From Anthostomella pinea (taxonomy: Eukaryota; Ascomycota; Sordariomycetes; Xylariales; Xylariaceae): a stretch of 64,000 nt of DNA. The position numbers were made by a program, and so were the translations under genes. This document shows, in pieces, positions 1 to 11,636 of the stretch; the stretch's first letter is position 1, and the number at the start of each line of letters is the position of its first letter. Under the pieces are notes generated by a model that was given only the letters and a program-made list of their open reading frames with translations, ran no database searches and was not told where the DNA came from. The stretch spans positions 1,798,001-1,862,000 of the forward strand of contig CAUWAG010000020.1 in the NCBI GenBank assembly GCA_963556695.1. Direction: 5' to 3'.

Positions 1-25
1 ACAAGCACCACGCGGAGTCAACTAC

Positions 26-1912
26 TTATAGATCCTTTCTGACATATTCTACCGGCCCCTCATAATGGTATCGTCCGGTAAAGTAATAATAAGCCAAAGA
101 CATAACAATGACACACCCGTAGATTAGACATGCCCAATTCATTGACGTCGCAGTTGGATTGGGTGAAGCGGGGAAGAAGAGGAAGATGTACGCCACGCAG
201 AGGAACATCAATGCTACGCAGTTAATGGCCAATCCAGCCCTTCCTAGACTAAACCTGGAATGGAGAAGAGGCCGCTGGGTAAGGCGCCGAAGGATCATGC
301 AGATGATAACTATGATGTAGGAAGAAATCAGTGCGACTGTGCCCAAGGACGTGATGACGTTGAAGGCGATTGGGGACCCGATGATTATGAGGGATATCAA
401 AGTGGTAAAGAGAAGAGTGGCCATGACAGCATTGATGGGGATGTCCCATCCCTCAGGCACCTGGGGGCGATTCATCAGTAATTGCGATTATCCGGGGGCG
501 AAGGGAACGCTCACAGTCGATATCCACTTAGAGAACGGAAGGCCCTTGTCTCGTGAGAAAGCGAACAGCTGCCGAGAAGCAGTGGTTACGGAATTCGAGG
601 AGCAGAAGACGAGCAGCACCGCGACCGCTGCTGTGAGGATGGATGTGCCCACGCGAGACCGGGTCGCATTGATTACGACTTGGACATACACCTGGCCAGT
701 GTTCGTCTCCATTACAGTCTCGAGGTCTCCGCGCGTCATCATGATTGTCACCGTCATGATGAATCCGAGGCCGTAGTTTACGATGGCGGAGACAACCACC
801 GAGCGCGGAAGAACCCACGAAGCGTCCCGGAGCTCTTCCGAGAGATGGCAGACAGAGTCACCGCCGACCAACGTAACGATTGGACCGAGGATGCCCACCA
901 ATGTTGCGAGTCCCGGGTTTCCCCAGCCAGTGTTGTCTTGGAAGTCTGTCCAGGTCTGACCAACGTCGGATCTGGGCGACAGGAGCCAGAGGACGACCAT
1001 GAAGGCGATGAATCCAAATCCATGCAGTACCAAGGCGATACCTTCGAAGATCCGCAGTTTTCGGACAAGAACGGTATTGAAGACGATGGCGAGCAGGGCG
1101 ATTGCAATACTCAGCAAGGTCCCATGCCAACCGTGTATGGAGTACGTCGGGATATTCAAGGCAATCAGTGCCTCAAACTGTTGGGCTGCTGCAAACATCG
1201 ACGATGCCATAGCCCCTTGCCAGCCCAGAACACATAGCCAGCCCACTACGTAGCTGGCGATCTTCTGAAACTTCTTGGGCGCGAACTCCGATACCCAATG
1301 ATACTGTCCACCACTTCACAAATCATTACATGACCTTTCGGTAGAGTACAGCTTACCTAGCAATGAAGCGTGGTCTGAGCCTCCTTGAAAGTCATTACCT
1401 GGTAGGTGCTAAGAAGCGTTAGAACTTGGCTCGGTATCTGCAGAGTCTGACGATACCTACCCATCAATGCCATCTCGGCCATCGAAAGTGTGACGAAGAA
1501 CATGCCGAAGCAGACGATCAAAAAAAGCCAGATGGCTCCCGCAGGCCCACCATTCACCGTCGATATTCCTGCCACCCTACATGTGATCTTAATCGAGTTG
1601 CTCAGTGGTGCGCAGGAGAAGATAGCATCGACTCACACCAAGGCCCATTCCCAGGTAGAACCCAACACTGCCGAGAACCCGACGATGGAGAGAAAGCGAA
1701 AGTTGCGCTTTTGGACTCTGTCAGTCTCCGATTTCCGCATCGAGCTGGATATTGCCCACTCTCAGCTTTTGTACTTTGCCTAGGCGGTCCATATCCAAGC
1801 GGTCGTCTTGCGTTCCCAGGTACTTGTTCACAACCTCAACCCGGCCCTCGTCTTCGTCTCCGATAGGAGCCAACATGCCCGCTGCTGATAGTTTTATCTC
1901 TGTGGTCTTCAT
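26..1912 (-). CDS. APC-superfamily amino acid/choline-type permease, five exons
   Basis: Plasma-membrane transporter of the APC superfamily, closest in pattern to fungal choline/GABA/amino acid permeases (Hnm1-like). I place exons at 1760-1912, 1637-1707, 1457-1576, 515-1313 and 26-460; all phases fit and give 525 aa. The hydrophilic N-terminus is followed by RRNFRFLSIVGFS, an NGGPAG turn (first helices), GGQYHWVSEFAP after the second helix, SEELRDASWVLPR in the middle and DKGLPFSKW before the eighth helix, all family landmarks. The apparent in-frame stop near 490 lies inside a 54-nt intron (461-514) with a good donor, a CTGAT branch site and a CCCCAG acceptor. An upstream in-frame ATG at 1960 would add 16 residues; 1912 is preferred because the family N-terminus is hydrophilic. 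Substrate cannot be told from sequence alone. Confidence 0.88.
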
Positions 1913-4345
1913 AGCAGAGCAAACGATGATTGTTGAGGATGCAAGATAGAACGAGAACATTCACGTCGCACTTGAAAATGGCCAGTTACCCCGCGCAAGC
2001 GGGAGGTGGGCTCGTGGACAACAAGGCCGTTGTCGGGACGTGACATCTCACAGCACTTCTGTATGCAGTGACAATGCAGGTAAGATTCGAGTAAGCTTGA
2101 TAGGTTCGGCTTGGCCCTCCAGGTGGTCATTCTGTTTACACACAACAAGCCAAGGCTCACCTGCATCGACTTGGCGATAGATCACACTGGTCGTTCGACA
2201 ATATCGCCAAGGATTTGGGATTTGCCTAGGCCCGCCGTGTCTTTGACGTGAGTGCCGCCTCTTGGAATCGGCGTCCGTGATATGGAGTGTACTCTGTCAA
2301 TGCAGAAGTGAGTATAAGCGGGAAAGATAGTCCGAGGAAGACAGAGAATGCAGCCCGAGCGTCACCCCTATACAGGGGCTCCTCTCCACCGTATGGATCT
2401 TCGGGCTCGCAAGGGGGTCAACGCGAGGAGGACCGAAAACCGTGATCAATACCGTGATAGTAGATACCCCTTTTCGCACTTTAAATCACTTCAGCGAACC
2501 AGACTTTCTTCGTGGTTTGGCAATCTCACGTTGACAGGGGTTCATGCTGCGAGGCGGGTTTGTTGGGCGTCTGAACGCAACCACCATCTACGCCGTACGT
2601 CACAAACACCAACCAGCCTGTAGCGCAACATGACCAACTACACCACACCGAGGAAGATTTTGGCACCTTACGAGTCCGATTTGATATTTGACTCTCTTTT
2701 TGTTGTATTTTAGGGTATTTGGCTTTGCCTCTTGCCTCCCGGTCCAAGAGCTTGGTAATAAGATCTTCACATCTGTATTACTCCTCTGCACATAGGTTAC
2801 GTCAGGCCACCATGTCAAGAATAACACCAGCGTTTACAATGGAGGCATGGAAATAAAGCTGTCCCAATCTGGCACGCTCGCGAAATGCCTATTCTTAGGC
2901 CAAGTCGCAGGAAGCTCGACACCCTTGGTCAATCACAAAGGTCCAGCAAGCTCCATTTCAGCTAAGACAAGCTAGTAAGGAAATGAGAAGGGTATCCGCG
3001 TTTGATGAGTGGCCTCCGGATGCGGGAAGATACTGGGGTACCTACATTCCAACCCGTGTACCCAGTGAGCGAGCTCATGCCATCGATCCGTGACTGAGAA
3101 GCCAGCCAGACCATTCACCTGAAAAGGGGGTACATCCCATAGCGAACTCCTGGAGTCCTTGAAGATGCACTTTGGAGTCCAGATGCAGACCCCGGACCTG
3201 GAAATCGCTCTTTCAACTAATAAAAGTGAGGAGGACATGCAGCACGGAGACGATGTGTTCTTGATCATGTCAAAATGTGCCCTGGACACCAAGACGACTA
3301 TTCTCCGGTCTGGATTCAAAGCAGTCACCATGATGATCTCCCTAGAACCTTTCGTCATGCGCACTCCATCTGTATATGGTATTCAGTCAATCCGCCAACC
3401 ATCGCATTGTTCCTCTGCATTCGTGACATCCAACAACACGTTGTAAGCAAATCGAGTACCTGATGTTGGTTGAAGTATTTCAATGCCACGTAAAGCTGTC
3501 AGGAAGGCCAGAGTATTCGAGCACCCTGTCTAGTTGTCGTTCCAAACCGTGAACGGCAGTAGAGCATACGTCCGGACCCTCTGAATGAACCTCGGACCCC
3601 GTGCTGCCTCTCGGAAGCTTCCGCGACGCCTTGCTCACAACAAACCAAAATACAGGCCGCTCGTCGAGGCCAGCCCCATCTGGGGCATCGGGTCCGCAGC
3701 GAAAGGCGCAGAACACACAAAAAACCGGGAGAACTGGGGCTTGAATCTGCTGGGTGGGTGTCTGATGGAGGTGCGGGAGCAGTTCCGGTGGGAGGATGTG
3801 GAAAAGGGGGAGGAGGATGGTGACGATGGGGTGGAGGCAGAGGAGGAGGCAGGGTGATTGTGTGCTGGCTTTCGACTCTTTGGATTGAATATGAGGCGGA
3901 TAGGTACGCGAGCCCGGATACGGGAAGTGCATTCAGGCGCTCCTTCCACGTACCCGCATTCGCGGCGTTGCGTTAGTTTAGTGTGACATCATAGCTATGC
4001 CCGGGAGTCGACAATTCTAGTTTTGAAGGTTAGGTCCGTGTCCCAAAAGATGAAAATTCATGAGCAATTATTGATTCATGGCGGGCTTGCCATCGGTTGG
4101 GACAAATAAGTACATAGGCCACAGGGCCGTCCGTGGCACGACCGTGATGCACCGTTTTGTCTATCATACATGGCGATATATGCTGCACGCCACCCGAAAC
4201 GCCCGTAAACCAAGGCACAGGGAGTGGTGTGTTTGACATCGCCTGCCACGGCCTCTATTCCTTCCGCCTCCAGTCGTTAGGTATTGTACAGGTATTAAAA
4301 CATGTATATTGTAACCACAACATCAAAGCGACAGCATTCGTCAGC
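1913..4345. other. intergenic, 2.4 kb, no convincing gene
   Basis: Only short overlapping frames occur here on both strands. The longest (minus, 3480-3932, 150 aa) is Pro/Leu/Ser-rich and matches no family I recognise. No tRNA boxes, tandem repeats or transposon ends were seen. The part next to 1912 should hold the permease promoter, and the part next to 4346 the 3' end of TIM44. Confidence 0.6.
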
Positions 4346-6044
4346 TTAAATATAGTCTCTGCCGCTCTTCTGCATTTCGATCAACCTCCACCCTCTGGTT
4401 TCGGGATTGTTGACGTCCTCGGGTGTCCGTGTAATTCCAATAGCGTAGGTGACAAGTTGGACCTTATCCTCCATACCAGCTGCAAGCTCATTCGTCTTGG
4501 CGTTTCTGTATACGTGGACCTCTTGCGTTCGGCATGTGATAATAAAGACGGGGATCTCGCCCGGCTCGAGCATGCGAGCTTTCATAATATCCACATGTCT
4601 GATGTCCAGTATCCGGCCATCTGACTTCATGCCGGCTTGAAGATATTGCTTCGTCAGTGCTTCGTAAACCGAGTATTGGGCAGCAGAAAGCCACAACTTC
4701 AGGGTCTCGGTGTCACCTTTGACATAGGCGTCGAGAACCTCAGGCAAAATATATTCTCGCAACTCTTGGAGGAAGGGTTCAAGTTGGAAGTTGGGGTCCA
4801 TCTTTCGGAAACTCTTGATGACCATGGCGGTCTCGTTCTCGGCAAAGAAGCCAGCAACTCGGTCGGTGATGCTGCGAGCAGTCGAGATCAAGGGGTTCTC
4901 CGACTCTTGGTATACATTTTTCATGTTGAACACACCCTGGACGAAGCCGTTCTGATCTCGAAAGTCGCGCCACGCCTCTTTCCACGCAGCGTCCTTGTGA
5001 AGGGTGACATTGGTTCCAGCGCTGGCAATGGTCAGTATGGGGATGGCAACTCATATATAGACCATGATGAACGTACTTGGGATCTTCAACTGCGTCCTCG
5101 GCCTTGCCGTGAAGGGACGCAGCTTGCTGCTCGCGCAACTCACGAGCCTTTCTCCGCTCCTCCTTCTCGACCCATCCACCGTATCTTGAACTGCTACCAT
5201 CATCAATCACATTCTTGACGTTCTTGTATGCTTCAGTCTCCCGAATCGGCTTCGTCGCCTTGTCGAGTGCTTCGCCGGTGATGTTGGCACTTTTGCGGAC
5301 GCCCTTCATCACTGGTGTTTCCCAGGTCCAAGCCGCGCCCTTGCCAATCGTAGTAGCTGATGTCTTCAGGACTTTACCAGCAGTTGACGAAACAGCGCCG
5401 GTGGTGTTCTCATAGGCCTGCCTTGCGCGACGGACAGATTCGCTCTCGGTGAACGAGTGCGCCGAATCAGCCAGCTGCTTGGTCGAGTCGTTCCACTCTT
5501 TCGAAGCTTTGAACTCGGTCTGCATGGTCTCCATGAAAACCTGCCATGGTGTCTTGTCGCCATGGGGTGGAGGTGGTGGAGGGTCCTCTTTCTTCTCTTC
5601 TTTCTTCTCCCCCTCCTCCGACTTCTCGCCGTCTTGTTGTTTAGCTTGCTCTTTCGACTCGGTCTTCGCCTCTGATTCAGGCCCTGCAGCACTTTGTTCC
5701 GCCTTCTCTCCCGGCGCCGCCGTCTTTGGGTCTGGCTTCGGGGGCTGTGAGGCGTGTTGGGGCTGTTCCTGGCGCCATGGTGATGTCTGGTGGAAGCTGC
5801 GCGACTGTATCGTAGCTATCGTTTCGGGGAGGAAGGAGGATCGGAGGGAGGCAAGGGTCGGCGATGACAGTCCAGATGAGGCGAACGGCGCACTTTCGCT
5901 CCTCATCGAGCTCGATATGCTGCCAGTGCTCGAGAGTAACCGTCTGTAAGCTGGAGATCGTCCGTAGGAGTAAACAGCCATTGAAGGCGTCCTCGCGATG
6001 GCCGAGGGAGCAGAACTCCCTGCGACTTGCCGTAGTGAACTCAT
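4346..6044 (-). CDS. TIM44: mitochondrial import motor subunit TIM44
   Basis: Peripheral inner-membrane protein of the presequence translocase motor; it anchors mtHsp70 to the TIM23 channel. Exons are 5077-6044 and 4346-5021, joined through a 55-nt intron, giving 547 aa. The N-terminus is Ser/Arg-rich and lacks acidic residues up to RSFHQTSPWRQ, as expected for a matrix presequence. A highly charged Lys/Glu linker with a poly-Pro run follows, then the TIM44 core with KSANITGEALDKATKPIRET and YGGWVEKEERRKARE. The C-terminal lipid-binding domain includes AWKEAWRDFRDQNGFV, NPLISTARSITDRVAGFF, ILDIRHVDIMKARMLEPGEI and GWRLIEMQKSGRDYI. The start is the first ATG of the frame; 12 upstream codons open with TTG. 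The gene is divergent from the mitochondrial uS11m gene. Confidence 0.95.
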
Positions 6045-6515
6045 GTCCGGCCGTATATGGAGCTTCCACAGACGGTACAAAGCTTTGAAAAGGGAGATGC
6101 ACAGAACACAGGTACTTCGTCGCGCAACAAAAGAAAGGGACCTTTGCGACTTTGACGCTCGAGTGAGGTGATGGTAGGCGGGCGACTCCGGCAGTTTGAA
6201 AAAAAAGGACGGGGATAATTTTCGAGCTGGGGCGACTGACTTTGAGCCAGGGACCAGATGACCAAATCCCCTAAGAAGCTTGGACCACCATTGGAACTCA
6301 CCAACTTAGCAGGTGCATACAGACTTTCGCAGACCCGACTCATGTCTCAAAATTTCCAGGGCCAATAATTCGACGATTGAATAGCTTCGTATCGCCCAGC
6401 GTCCACCCCTACCAATTGAACCTTGGTGGTTCTTAATTCTCTTCGACGTGGGATTAGCAGAGATACGGCACGGCTACGACCTCACAGTTGACGGGCACCA
6501 CCCAATGCCTCGAAG
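6045..6515. promoter_or_regulatory. shared divergent region between TIM44 and uS11m genes
   Basis: This 471-bp gap separates the start codons of two divergently transcribed genes that both act in mitochondria. It must hold both promoters and 5' leaders. I see no clear TATA box for either gene. Co-regulation is an inference from layout only. Confidence 0.5.
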
Positions 6516-6519
6516 ATGA
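6505..6519 (+). promoter_or_regulatory. four-codon upstream ORF overlapping the uS11m start codon
   Basis: An ATG 11 nt before the uS11m ATG opens the frame M-P-R-R-stop. Its TGA overlaps the main ATG in an ATGA arrangement, the layout used for termination-reinitiation. It matters only if the transcript start lies upstream of 6505, which cannot be seen here. The pattern could also arise by chance. Confidence 0.4.
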
Positions 6520-7244
6520 GCCGCTCCTCAAGTCGCCTTTTGGCGACCACGAGCACCCAGCTCTCCTCCCTCCCCCTACGCACCCTCCGCCAAACCACCC
6601 GGCCCTTCTCGCAAACATGTAGACGCAACGTCGACTCCGACCACCCTCCGTCCCTCCTGGACCAACTCCAGCGCTCGCAGCCCCAACAAGCAAAGCCCAC
6701 AGCCGCCCAACCTCCGTTGTCCTCCACCAACAGCGGCGGCGGCGCCATGGCCGAAATACAGCGAATCCTAGCCACAGGAGCGATCCAAAGCGCGCGCAAC
6801 CAGCCCACCCCCAACGCCTCAGCGTCCGAAGAAATCCTAGGCTCCTCAAACAGCAAGTCGGAATGGGGCGCGGAGCCGTTCCACTTCCACATCTACGCGC
6901 ACAAGCACAACGCGCACATCACCGTGACAAAGCCGAACCGGGGCGCGATCCTGAGCCTGTCGGCCGGCAACATCGGCTTCAAGAAGGCGAAGCGCGGCAG
7001 TTATGATGCCGCTTACCAGCTGTGCGCGTACGTGCTCGATAAGCTGAACCAATGGGGGTGGCACCGCGAGATCACGACGCTTGAGGTCGTGCTGCGCGGC
7101 TTCGGGCCGGGACGCGAGGCCGCTACCAAGGTCCTGCTGGGCGCCGAGGGCCGTCTGCTTAGAGACAAGATTAGCAAGGTCTCGGATGCTACGAGGATCA
7201 AGTTTGGTGGTACGAGGAGTCCGAAGCCGAGGAGACTGGGTTAA
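6516..7244 (+). CDS. MRPS18: mitochondrial small-subunit ribosomal protein uS11m
   Basis: Component of the mitochondrial ribosome small subunit platform, ortholog of bacterial S11 and yeast Mrps18. The single-exon frame gives 242 aa. The first ~100 residues are a Ser/Thr/Arg/Gln-rich presequence and extension; the S11 domain follows from about residue 125 (FHFHIYAHKHNAHITVT), with LSLSAGNIGFKKAKRGSYDAAYQ, then VVLRGFGPGREAATKVLLG and the basic C-terminus IKFGGTRSPKPRRLG. The loop residues GFGPGRE and the basic tail are the rRNA-binding hallmark of the family. The ATG was chosen as the first in frame; a short upstream ORF overlaps it. It converges with the DeSI-type gene downstream. Confidence 0.95.
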   Translation: MSRSSSRLLATTSTQLSSLPLRTLRQTTRPFSQTCRRNVDSDHPPSLLDQLQRSQPQQAKPTAAQPPLSSTNSGGGAMAEIQRILATGAIQSARNQPTPNASASEEILGSSNSKSEWGAEPFHFHIYAHKHNAHITVTKPNRGAILSLSAGNIGFKKAKRGSYDAAYQLCAYVLDKLNQWGWHREITTLEVVLRGFGPGREAATKVLLGAEGRLLRDKISKVSDATRIKFGGTRSPKPRRLG

Positions 7245-7646
7245 GCGGGAGGTTCGTGTGTCGTCCATGGTGGCTACGGTTTCCGCTTTCCAGAGTATAC
7301 TTCTGGCATGAGTGGTCTCTTGGTGGTTGGAGATGGATCATTCGAGAGCATAGGGGAGTGAATAGGAGAGTAAGGCTTCGAGAATATGTATCATATGTCC
7401 AAGCTGTAAACATGTACATCCTGTACGATATCGATCAAGAGAACGCTGATCATCCAATTTTATCACACTCAACAACAAAATGAGAATTCCATGCAATATG
7501 CCTTGCCTCTTTGAGAACAGCATCATCTGGTATCGATCGCAAATCCCTCCTAACGCCAACGCATCAAATGCCATCATCGCCACCCAAACGCCTTGGAATG
7601 CAATGCCAAAATGCAATGCCACGTTGTTTCAACCAATAGGTGACCC
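7245..7646. other. convergent 3' intergenic region
   Basis: About 400 bp between two convergent genes, moderately AT-rich. It holds only short chance frames, and should contain both 3' UTRs. No repeat or RNA gene seen. Confidence 0.6.
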
Positions 7647-8492
7647 TCAATGTCTTCCAGCTTGGGGTGCCCTTTCGGATGAGGGTAGCGTTCGTCCACC
7701 GGTGTCTCGTGCCGGGCTCTTGCCCTTCCCACTCCCACCCTGCCGGCGTTGGTCCCCGTTATCCGAAGCCGACTCCTCCTCTTCCTCCTCACTATCCTCA
7801 GTGGCAAGCCTCCTCGTATCATCCTGTCGCAGCATCCTCGTCCCCTCGTGTGCATCGAAGTCATCCTCATCCTCGAGCAGCTCGCCATCCGCGGTCCCGA
7901 AATCCGGTGGTTCGATCCAGTCTCTGGGCACCATGCACGGCAATGCGACACCAATACTCGCCGCGCGATTCAGCCAGCCGGGCCCCGCGCGGCCTGTCAG
8001 CTTCTGGCATAGGTAGCTCGTGAAGTGGTTGCAGTTCTTGGTCAACAGGTTGTAGGCGGTGCCGTGGAACTCGTCCGACGCCCGCCGCACTATGGCGTCG
8101 ATTTCGGCCTGCGTCGCGAATGTGAACCCGTGCAGGATCTCTGTCTTGAAGCTGCCGCCCGGCGGTTCCGTCTTGGGCGGCGTCCAGTACACGCCTGTCA
8201 CCCCGCGCTTGTCGTGTCCGCCGTAGGCATATTCTTTTCCGTTGATCACGACGCCCGAGTGGAGGAGCGAGGCGCCGAAGGTCCAGAGGACGGAGGAGAG
8301 GCGGCCTAGCTGTTGGTGGTGGGTGGTAGTGGTTAGTGATGGGTGGATCGACTTGGGCTGTGGTGCGGGATCGGAGGTGCTTACTGGCAGGAGGTCGTAG
8401 ACGTTGATGTTTATTTCGGTTCTGGATAGAGAGAGTGTTGACCTGTGCGATTGCCTCGATGATCTCCTAGATGACGACTTCTTTGACGACAT
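7647..8492 (-). CDS. PPPDE/DeSI-type deSUMOylating or deubiquitinating isopeptidase
   Basis: Predicted cysteine isopeptidase of the PPPDE (DeSI/DUF862) family, which removes SUMO or ubiquitin from proteins. Exons are 8385-8492 and 7647-8309, joined through a 75-nt intron with a CTAAC branch site; the intron is a multiple of three, so the unspliced frame stays open. The spliced protein is 256 aa. The catalytic dyad is visible: His in LLHSGVVINGKEYAYGG and Cys in NLLTKNCNHFTSYLCQ, with the family's Asn-Cys-Asn-His context. After the ~150-residue domain comes an acidic, disordered tail (SEEEEEESASDNGD). The N-terminus is Ser/Arg/Lys-rich. The start is the only upstream ATG in frame. Substrate choice (SUMO versus ubiquitin) cannot be decided. 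Confidence 0.9.
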   Translation of the reverse strand: MSSKKSSSRRSSRQSHRSTLSLSRTEININVYDLLPVSTSDPAPQPKSIHPSLTTTTHHQQLGRLSSVLWTFGASLLHSGVVINGKEYAYGGHDKRGVTGVYWTPPKTEPPGGSFKTEILHGFTFATQAEIDAIVRRASDEFHGTAYNLLTKNCNHFTSYLCQKLTGRAGPGWLNRAASIGVALPCMVPRDWIEPPDFGTADGELLEDEDDFDAHEGTRMLRQDDTRRLATEDSEEEEEESASDNGDQRRQGGSGKGKSPARDTGGRTLPSSERAPQAGRH

Positions 8493-9614
8493 TGTGAAGG
8501 TTCAACGGTCACGACCGGTTCCAATGAGACGTTTAGGTATGACGAGAGGGCCCGGTATCCGGTTGGCGGAAGAGTCTGGAACGTTGTACAGCGGGGGAAC
8601 CAAGGCGATAAAGTTTATAGGTTTAGGTATATAGTAGGTGCTAGGTATACAGGTGAAAGACCGCATAGAAGATGGAAGTTCTGCCCTCTGGGCAGTGCGT
8701 ATGACATAAGGTGAGGTACAATTTGGAGTATGTAGGTAGAAATGAGGACAGTGTGCTAAGGAACCTTCAGCTGACGCGCGTTTGGCATGCGTGTCATGAA
8801 AGACAGATGCAGAGTTGGATCAGGCAGGACTGCTCGAATCAGTGCTGCATCCGTTGGAAGGATGAAGCAGCGCAGGCATGCGGCATGGAAAGCCCATCAG
8901 CCACAGATGACGGATGCTGAGACAGTTGGGCGAGCTGACGGGTGAACGAATGCGGGACCAACTGCGATGAGGTCGTCCGACTCGAGCCGCCAGCTGCAGC
9001 AGTGACAGTGACCCGAGTGGGGTGTGCTGGGGCTTGGAAGGCGGGGTGAAAGGCAGTGGCTCGGGCTACTACGGCGGTGCGGCCAATTGAAACTCCGACG
9101 TCCGGTTCAGCTCAATGAGGGGCGGGGATCCCGTGGAGACGAAACGGGACAATGCAATTTGATTCGGAGCCCACAACAGCTGCAAAGCTTTTCTTCTCTT
9201 CTCACCTGCCCCTCCAAGGACAAGGACAAGAAGGTTGTGTGTCCCCAAACCACAACCAAAACCTCTCTCCAAACAGCCTCTTCCTTCCCTTCTGACGAGG
9301 TCTGCCTTCGAGCATTGGACCATTGACCAAGACTCTCGCTCACGCTCACTCGGTCAGAGAATTGAGCGAAACTGGGAATACTCCTTGACGAGACCTTGCC
9401 CAGACCTTGAGGCTGGTTCTCAGCCAAAACATCATCCACCACGTCTTCCCTTTTCTCCCCGCTACCATTCACTTCTCTCTCGCGCATCTTTCCAACCGTC
9501 GCAGCTAGCTCTGCGTTTCTCTCCCTCCTCCCACTCCCACACCCACACCAATTGCCTAGCTGCACCACACTCTGCATCACCACCCGCACATACGCCCACA
9601 AGCGACGCGCCACA
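8493..9614. promoter_or_regulatory. divergent region with CT-rich leader before OLA1
   Basis: About 1.1 kb between divergent genes. The last ~430 bp before the OLA1 ATG contain repeated pyrimidine-rich tracts (around 9185-9225, 9430-9485 and 9500-9560), a common sign of strongly expressed genes in filamentous fungi. No TATA box or RNA gene is evident. The rest shows only short chance frames. Confidence 0.5.
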
Positions 9615-11064
9615 ATGCCCCCCAAGAAGCAGGTCGTCGAGGAGAAGGTCCTGCTGGGCCGACCCGGCAACAACCTCAAGGCTGGTATTGTCGGTCTTGC
9701 CAACGTCGGCAAGTCCACGCTGTTCCAGGCCATCACCAAGTGCAGTCTTGGAAACCCTGCTGTGAGTCAATTGGTCCGCGCCACGTCGCGTGTGTCAATC
9801 TGACTGGGCTACGAGTAGAACTTTCCATACGCTACCATCGACCCCGAAGAGTCCCGGGTTATTGTCCCAGATGAGCGTTATGACTGGTTGTGTGACAAGT
9901 ACAAGCCCAAGTCCAGAGTCCCTGCTCACTTGACCGTCTACGATATCGCCGGTCTTACCAGAGGAGCGTCTACCGGTGCTGGTCTTGGCAACTCCTTCTT
10001 ATCACACATCCGAGCCGTCGATGCCATCTTCCAGGTTGTGCGATGTTTTGATGACGCCGAGATTATCCACGTTGAAGGCGATGTTAACCCCGTCCGAGAT
10101 CTCGATATCATTGCCGAGGAATTGCGATCGAAAGATATCGAATTCACCGAGAAGGGTCTCGAGGCCGTCAAGAAGAGAACTCGCATCGGTGGTCAAAGTC
10201 TTGAGGTTAAGAAGGCCAAGGAAGAAGAGGCCACAATAGAAAAGGTTCTTGCGTGGCTGAAGGATGGCAAGGACGTCCGAAAGGGCGCCTGGACACCAAA
10301 GGAGGTAAGACATCAACCCTTTTCTTCTCCTACTTCCCACTGCACCTTTTATGATGACAAAGGGCCATAGCGCCTGAATAATCCCAGCTCTTCGAATGCC
10401 TCAATATACAACGCAGAGTGCATATGTGATAAAAACCAAGCTCTGAAATTGCAAATCTTTCCACCAAACAGTTGACCATTCTGGGCTGGATCTCAGCTAA
10501 CGGTTTGCGCAGGTCGAAACCATCAACACCCTCTTCCTTCTCTCGGCAAAGCCAGTGGTATATCTGGTCAACTTGTCTGAGAAGGATTACGCTCGCAAGA
10601 AGAACAAGCATCTTGCCAAGATCGCGGAATGGATGAAGGAACATGCTGCTGGTGATCCCATTCTACCGTTATCGGTGGCTTTCGAAGAGCGTCTCACTCG
10701 CTTCGAGAATGACGAGGCAGTCGCGGAGGAGTGCAAGAACTGCGGGTATGAATCTGCGCTGCCAAAGATTGTCATAACAATGCGAAAGGCCTTGAATCTT
10801 GGCAGCTTCTTCACGACAGGCACCGACGAGGTCCGGCAATGGACACTCCGGAACGGCACGAAGGCGCCGCAGGCTGCTGGTGTCATTCACACCGATTTCG
10901 AGAAGACTTTTATCCAGGTCGTAGTCTACAACTTCAAGATGCTGAAGGAGCTCGGCGATGAGAGTGAAGTCAAGGCCAAGGGTAAGATCATGACCAAGGG
11001 CAAGGAATACGTAGTTGAGGATGGTGATATCCTGCTGATCAAAGCTGGTGCCGCCAAGGGCTAA
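9615..11064 (+). CDS. OLA1: Obg-like ATPase 1 (OLA1/YchF family)
   Basis: Ribosome-associated P-loop ATPase of the TRAFAC class, implicated in translation and stress responses. Exons 9615-9761, 9819-10304 and 10513-11064 join in frame to 394 aa, the usual family length. Seen in order: P-loop GLANVGKST (about residues 27-35), switch region [14 protein letters not shown], Walker B-like [18 protein letters not shown], a helical coiled-coil insert, and [11 protein letters not shown] in place of the GTP-specific NKxD motif, which explains ATP preference. The C-terminal TGS domain includes [20 protein letters not shown] and ends in [10 protein letters not shown]. The second intron (208 nt) is the longest in this part of the window. 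The ATG follows CCACA, a good context. Confidence 0.96.
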
Positions 11065-11636
11065 GCAACTGATATCAGATCGAGCTTAGAGTTGAATGAA
11101 ACAAACGACATTGATGAGACATGCTATGCTGCCTGAACAGCCACTTCCCCGTGCATCACTGACAATCTCTGCCGTGCTCCGCATCTGCTATTCAAACCCG
11201 TGAGCATGAAGCTGGGTGTAAACTCTAGGGATAATTGTGCATGGCCTTCGTGGAGGGAGGTACCGTCGCAAGCTGCCTCCAAATTCCTGACATGGTGTGT
11301 TGGTCCCACGCAACCGAAAGCGGCTGTCGTGATAGTTACATTCTTTTCTCATGTTCCTAACCTTGGAACTGCGAGGAATTGCACCAGTTCTAGTCGAGCG
11401 GCCGATCTTCCTGCATTGTGGCGTAAGCTGCATGTCCTGCATACAGTTCAATAGCGCTTTCGCCCCAGCCTCGCCAGCTTGGAAGAGTCGGATGAGTAAG
11501 ACAGATGTATCGTGTCAAAGTCCTGCTTAAAGAGACGTCCCACCTCTCAACAACATCTCACACCATCTAAGCCGTCTCGTGAAGGCGAACCCGAGTGACC
11601 TACCTACTTAGGTATCTAGCCCAACCAAGCACAGCA
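11065..11636. other. intergenic, no gene seen
   Basis: About 570 bp between two plus-strand genes, with only short chance frames. The 3' part should hold the promoter of the next gene; no TATA box or repeat is obvious. Confidence 0.6.

Noticed and set aside
461..514. Apparent premature stop splitting the APC permease
   Set aside because: A 54-nt GT-AG intron with a CTGAT branch site removes it and joins KWIST to VPEGWDIP in frame.
3480..3932. 150-aa minus-strand ORF in the left intergenic region
   Set aside because: Pro/Leu/Ser-rich with overlapping open frames on both strands, as expected for chance in GC-rich DNA.
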